From positions 40,975,851 to 41,039,850 of the forward strand of contig OY720350.1 in assembly GCA_963082975.1 (NCBI GenBank): DNA of 64,000 nucleotides, given 5' to 3'. The stretch is from Labia minor (lineage: Eukaryota > Arthropoda > Insecta > Dermaptera > Spongiphoridae). Shown in pieces: positions 12,270-23,480 of the stretch. The notes under the pieces were generated by a model that made no database searches, was not told the DNA's origin, and was given only the letters and a program-made list of their open reading frames with translations. Position 1 is the stretch's first letter, and each line of letters starts with the position of its first letter. The translations under genes were made by a program, and so were the position numbers.

Positions 12270-12854
12270 ACTATCTCGTAAGAGATAGTATTGCGATCAC
12301 GAAAATTTTCGATGTTGAGATTTTGATGTTTTTATACGTTTTAAAGTTTCCTGAATCATTTTCACTAAGGTTGAGAAAAATGTCTGTATGTGTGTGTATG
12401 TAACCAAGATTACGCAAAAACGGTTTGAGCTAGAATGATGAAATTTGGTACATGAGCATTATTCAAAATTCGTAGTTTTCTATCAACTTTTGAGAAATGT
12501 AGCTCAACCGGAAGAGGGTCCTTACATACAACGTTTTGATTTTTTTTCTTCTAAAGTGACCGTAAAAATAAAGATATATTTTTGATAATTTTTCACATGA
12601 TTAATAATTGTATAAAACTGCTATATATAGAATTTCATCTTGATTGAATCGCTGAAATTACCAGAATTAATTTTTTAACACTGGAAATCTCACGCGCCAA
12701 CACGTGACGTGGTGCAATCAACAAAATGTCAAACATGCGCTGGTTTAATATTTATTATTTATAATTTATAATTAATTAAATTTAATTTAAATGTAATATA
12801 TTATGTTATTTAATCGAATTCAAATTGCGAGATAGTCGAGTGGAGACACTCCAG
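12270..12854 (+). mobile_element. Family A Helentron-like element, copy A2 (near full length)
   Basis: The left end ACTATCTCGTAAGAGATAGT can fold on itself (CTATCTC/GAGATAG). Near the right end GCGAGATAGT repeats the left end in inverse, followed by GAGTG-GAGA-CACTC, a small hairpin, and the terminal CAG. The copy sits after a T run and before AATTT. This asymmetric layout is that of non-autonomous Helentrons (HINEs). It holds a GT-rich microsatellite and no coding frame. Confidence 0.85.
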
Positions 12855-14481
12855 CTAATTTGTTTTTAAATTAATGAATTTTTTCAATATTAGAATATAA
12901 TAATAAAATCAATAAATAAAATAAAATTTGAATAAATTCAAACATTCATCAAATTTTATCATTTAAATTTAATTTTAATTTAATATTTCAATAATAAAAA
13001 TAAAAGAGTAAAAATAAATTGAAAAAACAAAAAACAAAACATCTTTATGAAAAAACTTGATATTTGTTGGTATATGTGGGTTATTGATTTTTTGATTTAT
13101 GTTCTATAATATAATTGCAAATGAACTAATATTATTAAAATTCCAATTTTAATACTCTATATATACTTCTATTTTATTACTAGCATTTAAAGAGTTTATT
13201 TATAATAAAATTCAAAAATTTCAATGGAATCTTAGTTATAATTGACAAATATTTTCATATAATAATTTATTTCCAATTGTGATTTTATACGCTTGTATTG
13301 ATCGTAAAAAACACTTTAGTTACGCATTGAATAAATCATAAATAAATATTCTTATCATTGAATCAACTATCTCACCCCCTCATTGTATGGTAATGTGGTA
13401 ATCAAACAAAACAAAAAACAAAAATAAATAAATAGAACATTAAGTAATATATAAATATATATATATATATATTATATATTATAATAAACATTTATTAATA
13501 TCAAGAAAGTAATTACATTTTTATTATTTATGATTTAATTATTAATTTTACTATTTTTTTTCTTTATTTATTCATTTTATATTATTATTTCTATTTTTAA
13601 TTGGCATTTCAAGTACTCTTTATATCTAAAAAGAGTGAGTAATTCATTGAATATTTAAAAGATAAAATACATATAGAACGATAAACATTATTGTTATATA
13701 CACATTACAAAAGGATTGATTGTTTATTTTAAATAAAAGAGGAATATAATTAAATAATAAATAATTAATTAAATAGTGTAAAAGTTTATATTCAAACAAT
13801 TTAAAAAAATTAAATAAAATATACATATAAATTAAAAAAATACAATATGTTGTAAATTTGTTTTTTTTTTTTAGTTTTTTTAAATGAAAATAAAAAAATA
13901 TTTAAAATAAAAACATCTGGGAATGCACAAACTTGCATTGCCAAAACGAACTTAAGTTCGGATTAATTTAAGTTATAAATAAGTCAAGATTAAATATAAA
14001 TATTATTGAATAAAATTTTGTGTTCTTCGTATGCATTTACCTCCATATTGGTCGGGGTTTGTATTACGGGTCTTATATATTCCTTCAAACTTGAAGAATC
14101 GGGGTTTTAATTTTATTCGCTGTCATAGCAACGGCCAAAAATTTCAACTTTGGACGCCATTTTGACCATGTTCCTGAGGGGGTATCAAAAAATGAAAGGG
14201 ACTTTACATTACTACTTTTCGATGCTCTTTCCGAATCTGAAGACAGAATTTCAAAATTTTGAGTTTGATGTCGGACAGAACGACAGAACGACAGACTGAA
14301 CGATTTTATAAACTCACTTAAGTTCTTTGATAATATCCATATTTGTATATAAAGTGTAGAAATAAGCATATATTTTAAATATACATATTCTTTTAATTAT
14401 TAAATGATATATTTTGGTATGAAATAAAAAGTAAATTTAAAAAGATAATTATATTATATTATTTAGAGACTTTAAAAAATA
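12855..14481. other. Gene-free stretch with an unclassified possible repeat at 14085-14370
   Basis: Most is plain AT-rich DNA. At 14085-14370 the composition is more mixed, with GGACGCCATTTTGACCATG, AAATTTTGAGTTTGATG and CGGACAGAACGACAGAACG. A GACAGAAC-type microsatellite next to an AAATTTTGA motif recalls the layout of families A-C, but no second copy lies in the window and the 94-codon frame has no domain. Confidence 0.45.
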
Positions 14482-15639
14482 AGGTAATGGCACCAATAGA
14501 TGACATTTTAAGCGCTCTTGTCGCTATTTTCTTTTATAAAACCGAAACTATACGTCTCACAAAAAAAATCTTTTGGTTATTATAAAGCTTATCTTACCTT
14601 TTATCACCAGGATAAATATTTTAAACTTTTATATGAGTTTAATAGGAAATATAATTTTTTTTCAAAGTAATCAAATGGAACCTATAGATGACACCAAAAA
14701 TTTTGGTGGAACCTAATGATGACAATTATGGAACCCAAAGATGACATCTACTTTTTTTCACTTCGCTTGCTCTCTTTATCTTCAACTTATTTATTTACAA
14801 AGTAAAACATCTTTCCAACACCTTGTTGCTGCTTTAACTTAAGTTATAATAAAAAAATCAGGTTTCATATAATGATAATTAGATATATTTATTGGGATTG
14901 ATTTTATTTTTAGCTGATTATTATAATAAAATAAAAAATTGATTTTAAACAAATCTTTTTTTAATTATGCATTTTTAATTATACATTGAGAACAGAGTAA
15001 TTTAAAAAAAATTTCAAAAAAATAGTGTATGAAGTTCTGGAACAGAAAAAAATTTTCTGACAATGAGAAACACAGCGTCACCTTTAGGTTCCTATATCAA
15101 TTCAGACATGCAACTTGGTGGAATTATATAAAATTATCTCCTCTTTACAGCTATTAATATAATAGACAATTTTTTTAAAAACCTACTTATAGCTGACATT
15201 GCTGTCATCTATAGGAAAAACAATTTTTAGGGGCACCTATAGATAACACCGTTGATAAAAAAGATACTTTTAAAAATTAGGTGTTTAAATTGAAATGATT
15301 TATATCTATATTAAGTCTATTTTATAATGTAGTTGTTAAATTCTTGATAAATATGAATATAAAAATATAAAATACTAATTAAGAACATTACTTCCCTTAA
15401 GGTTATGTTTAAGATTTGTTGAAAAAATCAATTGTTGACGATTCGGTCTGCTTTTCAAGTTAAAAGAAAAAAAATAGGGCGACTTATTGTTTTGTTGTAG
15501 GATATCTCAGGTGGTGGAAAAGCATAACTATCATTTAAAAAAAAAAATTCCGCGTATGTTTTAAAATTTGCTTATTTTTTTAGTTTAAATTCAAAAGTGT
15601 CATCTATAGGTGCCATGTCATCTATAGGTGCCATTACCT
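14482..15639. mobile_element. TA-flanked non-autonomous DNA transposon with subterminal repeats
   Basis: AGGTAATGGCACCAATAGAT starts it and its inverse with one mismatch ends it; the match runs to 24 bases, plus TA on each side (14480-14481, 15640-15641). A motif TATAGATGACA or its inverse occurs about eight times, mostly near the ends (for example 14690, 15200, 15240, 15600, 15620). No long frame is present. The TA duplication suggests the Tc1/mariner group or another TA-inserting superfamily; I do not recognise the ends. Confidence 0.8.
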
Positions 15640-15641
15640 TA

Positions 15642-16852
15642 GGTGAATTTATAAAACGCACTGCACTATTCATATGCGCAATAACTATAATATCAAAAAA
15701 ATAAATGGCGTCTAACATCGATGATAGTTATTTTAATTTTTTTTTTTTTTTATTTAATTGTTTTTTTTTCAGAATTTATATTATATGATGTAAGTTAAAA
15801 TCAACTTAATAAATATAAAAATGAATAAGAATAATTCATAATTAAAAACTCATTTTCAAGTTTATTGATTTGTTTGATACGCATTTCAGTTGTTACGTCA
15901 TTACCAGAAACTTTATTACAAATTTTGTCAATTGTTGTAACAGCGGAAAAGCGCATAAAACAAATAGACCAACATGAATAAACTTGAATCTTAAGTGGGT
16001 TTTTAATTAAACATTATATTTATTAATTTTACGTTTTGAGGGAAAATAGGAGTTGGATTGGTGTAGCTCACGAAAGTAACACTCGAAGAAATTGTGGTTG
16101 TTGTGGCCATTAACTTTAAAGTTCCATAAAGTCACAGAGATAGATAGGTAGTTTTATATTTTTAAAGTTATATTATAGTGAATTTAAATTATTCAAATGT
16201 TTCAATCTATTAATTTAAAAATAAAATTATTTAAATTTATATTTTTTTATAAATTTTTTAAATTTTTGTGTATAATTATAGAATACACAGACATAAAACT
16301 AATTTGATTATGAAATAAATATCTTTAGGTAATTAATCAAATTAATTGAATTTACATGTATAAATACATAATAGATTGGTTTATAATAAAATAGAATTAA
16401 ATACCGTGATATGAAACATATTTAAATACAACTGTACAAATTGTAATAAAAATAAAGGTGTAGATTTTATAGCTAATTTTATTTTATTGATGTAATTTTG
16501 AAAGTGGCCGTTAGACAAATCAACCGTAAAAATTCTTTATACTCTTTCAAAGGGATTCTATGACAGTTGAAAAAGAAAGATGTGATTCTGAAAAGTCAGG
16601 TTATTATATGGATTTGAAAAAAGGGTCTTTTATATATATCATATAAAAGTTAAACTCAAAGGTTTTCAAACCAGGAGAGTAAAAAAAAATTCAATAAAAT
16701 GTTAGAAAAAATTCAAAATTTTTTTTTTGAGAATCTCATATTTTTATAATTCCATTGAATAGCATTAGACGATTCTTTGGAGTATTTAATAAAATTATTT
16801 TATAAAGTTTTAATTCATATTGGTTTACAATTGAAAACAGGAATTTTATATT
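15642..16852. other. AT-rich gene-free stretch
   Basis: Holds only the LINE fragment at 16040. CAGTTGTTACGTCATTACC near 15890 is mixed sequence of unknown origin. Confidence 0.6.
16040..16155 (+). pseudogene. LINE 3' end fragment (same family as 33175-33935)
   Basis: GGAAAATAGGAGTTGGATTG and GTGTAGCTCACGA, then AGTTCCATAAAGTCACAGAGA and a (GATA) tail repeat the end of the larger LINE copy. About 115 bases remain. Confidence 0.65.
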
Positions 16853-17423
16853 GTCTCCACTCGACTATCTCGTAATTTGAATTGGAGCAAATAACATAAT
16901 ATATTATATTTAAATTAAATTTAATTAATTATAAATGATAAATTAAAAGATAATATTTATTAAACCAGCGCATGTTTGGCTCACGTGTTTGCGCGTGAGA
17001 TTTGCAGTGTTAAAAAATTAATTCTGGTACTTTCAGCTATTCAATCAAGCTGAAATTCTATATATAGCAGTTTTATACAATTTTTAACCATGTGAAAAAT
17101 TATCAAACATATATCTTTATTTTTACGGTCACTTTAGAGGAAAAAAATCAAAACATTGAAGGTAATGACCCTCTTCCGGTTGAGCTACATTCTTCAAAGT
17201 TAATAGAAAACTACAAATTTTGAATAATGCCCATGTACCAAATTTAATGATTCTAGCTCAAACCGTTTTTGCGTAATCTTGTCTACATACATACACACAC
17301 ACACACACACAGACATTTTTCTCAACCTTAGTGAATTTCAGGAACCTTCCAAACGTATAAAAACATCAAAATCTCAACATCAAAAATTTTCGTGATCGCA
17401 ATACTATCTTTGGCGTGATAGTA
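16853..17423 (-). mobile_element. Family A Helentron-like element, copy A3
   Basis: A reversed copy with most of the family sequence, including a (CA) run at 17290-17312. Its family right end is slightly shortened (the outermost CTGGAG is absent at 16853). The left end is recognisable as ATAGTATTGCGATCACG in reverse. Confidence 0.83.
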
Positions 17424-17777
17424 ATTATATTTATTTTATTGATATTTAGAGGTATCAGTTATTTTAAAGAATAAAAACTATTAAAATTATACTATTCTGA
17501 TTCAATTTCACTTTATGATTATTTTTTTTATAAATTAATTAACTTCCAAGATGGTGTATATGCCAATTTATTAAAATATCCTATTTTAGTAACATACATT
17601 TTCCCCTGAATAAAAATTAGTGTAAATATTTTCGACGATTTCAATATAATAAGTTAAAGAAATATAAGGTTAATAAAATATAAAAGGTTCATTTTCAAAG
17701 GAATATTTTAAATAGAAATTTATAAATTTATTTTTTTTTCAATAATTATTATTATAATATTTTTTTAAAAATTTTTA
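17424..17777 (-). other. Sequence just downstream of FoxB stop; possible 3' UTR
   Basis: If the stop at 17778 is used, this is the start of the 3' UTR or flank. AATAAA occurs on the minus strand at 17727-17732, 46 bases after the stop, but such hexamers are common in this AT-rich DNA. Confidence 0.4.
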
Positions 17778-18227
17778 TTATAATACATACCCAATGGCTG
17801 CTGCAGCTGCTGCAGCGGCGGCCGCTGCTGCTGCTGCTGCTGCATTGTGTGCATGCAGAGCGTGGTGAGGTGGCGGTGGTTGATGGTGGTTCGGTAAAAA
17901 TCGTATGGCTGGGTGAAGTGGTGGTGCCAACGGTGGAGGCGGCGCCGGGGGTTGGAAGGCGGCCAAAAGGGCGGCAGCCGCCGTTAGACAACTCGTTGTT
18001 GTAGTAGGGGTGGGATCAGGGGGCGGTGTAGTGGATGGTGGATCGGGAGAGATGAGCGCTTCGATAGTGAAACCGCGTTTAGGCCTTGTCAGTAAACCAG
18101 TGAATGGTGGTGGCGGATTGGCGGCTGGTGGAGGTGGCGGAGCTAGGGTAATTGGGGGTGGTGCAGGTGGAGGGGGTGGTGAGGGTTCAGGATCTAGAAG
18201 TGGCGGCGACGGACAACTCCAATGGCC
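17778..18227 (-). CDS. FoxB: FoxB forkhead transcription factor, exon 3 (proline-rich tail, eh1-like motif, polyalanine)
   Basis: The exon follows a CCTTTTCAG acceptor and joins exon 2 in phase 0. It reads GHWSCPSPPLLDPEP, then a proline-rich stretch, then RGFTIEALISPDPP, which contains an eh1-like motif (F-T-I-E-A-L-I) of the kind that recruits Groucho/TLE corepressors; FoxB proteins carry a similar motif (FAIENII in FOXB1, from memory). More proline, a His-rich stretch (NHHQPPPPHHALHAH) and exactly 16 alanines coded by mixed GCN codons follow. The frame then reads IGYVL and stops at 17778, which would give a protein of 282 residues, close to fly fd5 in length. However, a good donor, GG|GTATGT, lies at 17791/17790, so a further exon downstream is possible. 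I found no convincing exon there. The exon is much more GC-rich than its surroundings. Confidence 0.88.
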   Translation of the reverse strand, partial: GHWSCPSPPLLDPEPSPPPPPAPPPITLAPPPPPAANPPPPFTGLLTRPKRGFTIEALISPDPPSTTPPPDPTPTTTTSCLTAAAALLAAFQPPAPPPPLAPPLHPAIRFLPNHHQPPPPHHALHAHNAAAAAAAAAAAAAAAAIGYVL

Positions 18228-18314
18228 CTGAAAAGGAATAGAAATTAATTAATTAATAAAATTTATATTAATATTATATAATGATATTTATCTTATCTTA
18301 TTATATTAGCAGAA

Positions 18315-18361
<47 letters not shown>

Positions 18362-18399
18362 ATATTATATGTATAATTTATTAATTAACCGCTAGAAGG

Positions 18400-19200
18400 A
18401 TTTTTTTTTTGAAATTCACGCCATAGATTAATCTTTCACCAAAAAAAAATCTAAAAATTATGTTATTTCCCTTGCAAACATTTTAAGTTTATTTATGATA
18501 TTATAAAAACAATTTTTAATCTGTTTTAATTTAATTTTTTGTTAATTATTATAAATTTTTATTAGTTAATTTTGTTTTTTTCATCTATTTTGGCGTTTAT
18601 TTTTTATTAAATTATAGTATATTTATTTATTCATTGTTCTTTTATTAATTAAATTTTTAATAGTTTTATTATTTTTAATATTTTTTCACTCAAATATATA
18701 TTATTTAAATTTTATTAATATTATTTATTATTATTGAGGACCCCAAGTTCCATTCATTGTAATCAGATTGATGCAATGATTTAACATTTAATAATTGTAA
18801 TAATCTAAAAGTTAAGTTATTTCCCTTGCAAACATTTTAAGTTTATTTATGATATTATAAAAACAATTTTTAATCTGTTTTAATTTCATTTTTTTGTTAA
18901 TTATTATAAATTTTTATTAATTAATTTTATGTTTTTTTTCATCTATTTTCGCGTTTATTTTTTATTCAATTATTAATTTATAGAATATTTATTTATTCAT
19001 TGTTCTTTTATTAATTAAATTTTAAATAGTTTTATAATTTTTAATATTTTTTCACTCAAATATATTATTTAAATTTTATTAATATTATTTATGTATTATT
19101 GAGGACCCCAAGTTCCATTCATTGTAATCAGATTGTGATACAATGATTTAACATTTAATAAGTGTAATAAATAATTAAAGATTTATATATCAATATTTTT
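18400..19200 (+). repeat. Family C repeat with an internal tandem duplication (C2)
   Basis: A unit of about 350 bases starting GTTATTTCCCTTGCAAACA occurs twice in a row (about 18459-18806 and 18807-19190) with about 95 percent identity by eye. A single diverged unit occurs in C1 (2700-3040). The right-end hairpin seen in other C copies is missing. Confidence 0.75.
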
Positions 19201-20428
19201 GATTCATGTTGACACCCAAAAAGATTTTATTTTATTTACATACAACAAATAATATCATTTAAAGCCATTAATAAATCATTAATGAATTGAAAATTATAAA
19301 TTTAATAAATAAACCTATCCTTTTAATACAAAATTACATAAGAATAAGAAAAATGATATTTACTTATCTAAAAATCATTATATCATCATTATTTTGCTTT
19401 CTGTTTCCAATTTTTATTTATATTTATAAAATAAAAATATTTAATTAAATAGAATAATAAATTCTATATATTTTTGACGCTTAGCCTATCTTTTTATTGA
19501 ACCACATTTCTTCAATTTATTACTACCAATTCCTGACCTGTTTCCTGACCAATTTCCTTTTTGGTTTTTCACCATTTTCATTTCTAATTAAATGCTACTC
19601 GTAAAAACACTAAACAGGCTTCTTATTCCATCACCCATTCAACCTTAAAACTTCTAACCATATTAATCAGCCTCGATTTTAAAACATTCTGTCGGTAGAA
19701 GAATGCAATCATTCGTTTGAAATTTTCATCTATTTATGGGCCATATATTTATTTTAAACCAAATTATATATTACAACAGACTATTTACATATAATATACA
19801 CATACTAATAAAAAAATGAATTCCTTCTTCAACTCAATTACTTTTACTTAAAAATAAATAATTTTATTTTTTTAAAAATCTAATAGCTTTTAAGATCTTT
19901 GCTCATTTTAGCCTTATTTCCTTTTTTTTTTAAATTAATTATTAATTGTTAAATATATGTGAACTTTTGATCCCTCGACTTGAAGTTCGGCGGACCAGAA
20001 CTCCTGAGAAAAATATTTTAAATCAAATTTCAATAATTAAATATATTTGTATTTTATGTTAATTTTCTTCTCTTGATTATTTTTATTTAATATTAATGAT
20101 AAAAAATTAAATAATTTTAGAATAGAAATAGAATATATCCGATTGTGTAGTTATGGTAGCCATTATTATTAGTTACAAGTGGTAAATTTACAAAAATATA
20201 CCTAGAAACAGACTATATTTTTAAATATTATGTCTGTGATAGTAGTAAAAGATTCAGTTCCAATTAAGATGAATGATGTCTTTTTTAAAATAAATTATTT
20301 CATTTTTTTTTTCTATTACAATATTTGAAGATGTCTTGGAAGAAAAATCGTCTTAATGAATGAATGAAGAACGAGTTTTTTTACTGGCTGCTGGTTTTAC
20401 TTTAATAATACATACATATACATTTTTC

Positions 20429-20460
<32 letters not shown>

Positions 20461-20479
20461 ATAAAAACAGGATTAATTT
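19201..20479. other. Gene-free part of FoxB intron 2
   Basis: A weak mixed-composition segment at 19500-19740 (CAATTCCTGACCTGTTTCC; AATCAGCCTCGATTTTAAAA) and the SINE scrap E2. Otherwise AT-rich. Confidence 0.55.
19965..20012 (-). mobile_element. tRNA-derived SINE fragment, third family, copy E2
   Basis: GATCCCTCGACTTGAAGTTC and GGCGGACCAGAAC correspond in reverse to the region from the spacer to the B box of copy E1. Confidence 0.45.
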
Positions 20480-20960
20480 TTTAACATTTATAAGCTATTA
20501 GAATCGGTATCAAAAGCATTTCATAAATTTCCGCTGGGAAACAGGATAATGATGATGAGAATGATGAAGCATCCAAGATGGCGGAGATTTATTTATTCTT
20601 CACCGTCTTCTATGGCGGCGGCTGGCCCCTTCAGGGATAAAATCCATTCTACGGACTGTTTAAGGAGATAAATTTGAAATTAAACCCTTCTTTTGGGCAT
20701 CAACAAGAGATTTATTCGTTTTTATAATAGAATAATAATAAAAAAAAAACATTTATTTTTTTTTCTTCTCCAAGCGTAGTATTATCAATTGCTTTTTGAA
20801 AAGAACCTCTACGTTCTATTCTTCATTGGACATCAAAGAAGTGGGGGCGATTGGGAATTGAAGAACGTGTGGGCACCCCGCGATGGGGAGGGAGGGAGAG
20901 ACACGACCTCGAACTTTTCAACGATTATTCATTTATTAATATGATCCTCCCGATTTTTTT
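20480..20960. promoter_or_regulatory. Candidate conserved regulatory island in FoxB intron 2
   Basis: A long island of ordinary complexity 2.3 kb upstream of exon 3, with CATCCAAGATGGCGGAGATT, TATGGCGGCGGCTGGCCCC, TTCTACGGACTGTTTAAGG, ATTGGGAATTGAAGAACG and GGGGAGGGAGGGAGAG. AAGATGGCGG matches the YY1/Pho-type core. No open frame of note. Confidence 0.4.
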
Positions 20961-21873
20961 TATTATTATTACTATTATTATTAAACACCTTTCTTTTGAT
21001 TATTATTTATTTAATAAATTCTTTCTTTGAATTCAATCGGTTAACTCTTGAATGAATAGAAGAACCTGGATGAAAAGATCCTTTAGAAATGTTTTCTTTA
21101 GTTATTTTTCATCTTTTTTTATTATTTATTTATTTTTTTTAATGAATAAAAAATTACGATATGGATAAATTTGATTTTTTTTTAGCAAATTTATTGATTT
21201 ATTCTAATAAAATCTTGGTTGTTTACATAGAGAAAAAATTTATTCTTAATTAGAATAAAATCTAAAGTCAAAACTTGATTTATTTTAAAGAAGAAAACTA
21301 ATAAATTTCAATAAAATATTAAATGTGAAATAAATTTATCATTAATATGAAATTTGTTTAAATTATTATTTAATATTTATAAATTATAGTATAATAATTA
21401 CTATAGTGGATTTCCAAGCGTTAATATTAACTTCTTTATTCTTTTTATCCCCTTATAATGTACATGTAATGTGTAATTTTATATAAACACATTCAAATGT
21501 AATGATGTATTCTTCTAAATACCACAGTTAAAAAATCAAGAAGTCAAATTTTTTTTACTACCTTAATATTAAGACATAAATTCCGATTTGAAAACACTAT
21601 CATTAAATAATTTGAATTACATTTTATACCGCTCTAATTAATTAATTGCTTCTTAAATTTTTGATATTGTATATTATATTTCATCAATCCTTAATATAAT
21701 TATCATTTTTATTAATTAAGCTTAATTATTAGGTTAGTAAAATATAATATCTGGTAAGTTATATCCCCAAAAAATGATGCATTTATGATATAATTTTAAA
21801 TATTATTTAATGTTTTAATTTATAAATAATTAATTAAATATTAATATTATTTTTATAAATATATACATATATA

Positions 21874-22374
21874 AGGTAAATGTACCAGTGGTGGGCCATG
21901 TTAAGAGAAATTCTCATTAAAAAACACTATTATTCTGTAATAAAAGTGAGAATAACAACAAAACAAGTGCTAACATATTGAACAACTATTTTTAATTATC
22001 ACTACAACACAAACATTCGGTTAATTTATATTTAAATATTTTTTTTTTTAATTTTTTTCAAAACGTATTTTTTGATCTAGTAGTGGGCAATCTGAACATC
22101 GAAAGTTTCAGTAGTGGGCCACTTTTTGATTCAGTAATGGGTTTAAAATAAATAAATGGAATAAAATGCACTAAGGATTGGTTTTATTAATATTTTTTAT
22201 AATTTCTTATAATTTTTTATAATTTATTTGAATTATTCTTTATATTTACAGTTTGTTTCTATATATTTACAGTTCTTAACCATTTAAACGCGCGGTTTTT
22301 AAACAAGAAAGAAGATCAGTTAATGCAAAATGGTCCATTACTTGTACAGTGGTCCACTACTGGTACATTTACCT
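21874..22374. mobile_element. TA-flanked non-autonomous DNA transposon with related ends
   Basis: It starts AGGTAAATGTACCAGTGG and ends CCACTACTGGTACATTTACC T, inverted with two mismatches over about 27 bases, flanked by TA inside TATATA. AGTAGTGGGC-type repeats recur inside (22078, 22110, 22135, 22350). The AGGTAA(A)TG start is shared with the element at 14482. Confidence 0.8.
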
Positions 22375-22429
22375 TATATATATATTTAATAAAAAGAGTG
22401 GAAAAATCATCGATTCCTGAATTTGAATC

Positions 22430-22600
22430 ATGATGATCAAATTTTCACACTCTTGCCTACACCTACTAAGAAGCAAAATCTCAAAAAATGTCTCTTGAAA
22501 ATGGCACCGAAACGTTGAGACTTAAATCTCACAATAAAACATGAAAATAATCGGAAAATAAATTCTCTTTCTACCTCTACCTTTAGTAGACCTAAACAAA
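22430..22600 (+). repeat. Unclassified repeat with GAAACGTT motif
   Basis: GTCTCTTGAAAATGGCACCG followed by AAACGTTGAGAC can pair at its ends (GTCTC/GAGAC) and has the same GAAACGTT as the fold-back at 55876. It is followed by an AAAATAATCGGAAAATAAATT stretch. Element boundaries are unclear. Confidence 0.4.
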
Positions 22601-23029
22601 TATATATATTTTTAAAAAAATAGATCATTACTTAAATTTAAGATTAATTAATTAATTAATAATAGGAGATTATTGAGATCTTATTAATATATGAAAAATT
22701 ACTAGATATTTTCTTATTGAATGTTATTTATAATAATTATTTCAAATCATAATATTTTGAAAATGCGTATATTTCTATATTTTTTTTATCTTAATTATGG
22801 TAGATTAAATAATATATTGATAAGTGTTATTTAAAATAGATAATCATTGAATATAATTTTGGAATTGTATGTTACACAAGTTAAAATACTTAATATAAAG
22901 AATTGATTTTTTTATTGATAAGACACACAATTTTCCATTTAAAACAAAGAAAAAGAAAAAATTAAAAAAAAAAGATTTTTCCCCCTTTATTGAATATTTG
23001 AGAAAATTTCTTCTTCTCTATTTATTAAT

Positions 23030-23480
23030 TGTTTTATATACGTAGTCAATTTTATTTTTCTAAACATGTTGATTAAACAATATCCGGTTTATTCCCCTGT
23101 ACATAATTTTTCATTTGACGTACAGCGCTTATCGCTTATTGTTTTTTATCAAAACGCATATTTGTTTTAAATATATCTTGTCACGGTAACGAAAGTCAAC
23201 GTTTTGTCACAAGACCATATTAATAATGTGGGCTGCTCTAAAGAATAAATAAATAAATAATAATAATCACCAACCTTCCTATGCTAATCATTTACTTAAA
23301 AAAACAATAAATAACTTGGAAATGAAATTTTCACTGTCAGCCGACATCAACAACAGCCATCTCATTTGCATTGGTTTCTTTATATTTTAAGAATTCATTC
23401 CTTTTTTTTTTTTTTTTTTTTTTTTTTTCAAGAATCTCATTCGAGTGATCCATCGTAAAAGCGTGATCGAAAATGATTTT
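23030..23480. promoter_or_regulatory. Candidate regulatory island in FoxB intron 2
   Basis: Includes TTTGACGTACAGCGCTTATC, GGTAACGAAAGTCAACG and CTGTCAGCCGACATCAACAA, interrupted by the long T run. Composition-based call. Confidence 0.3.
23401..23428. repeat. Long T homopolymer (about 26 bases)
   Basis: A nearly pure T run inside an otherwise mixed-composition island of intron 2. It may be the poly(A) scar of a reversed retroposon, but no body was found next to it. Confidence 0.8.

Noticed and set aside
18010-18231. Glycine-rich 73-codon frame on the plus strand
   Set aside because: It is the antisense of the proline-rich FoxB exon 3.
23401-23428. Poly(A) tail of a processed pseudogene
   Set aside because: No coding sequence or target duplication lies beside the T run.
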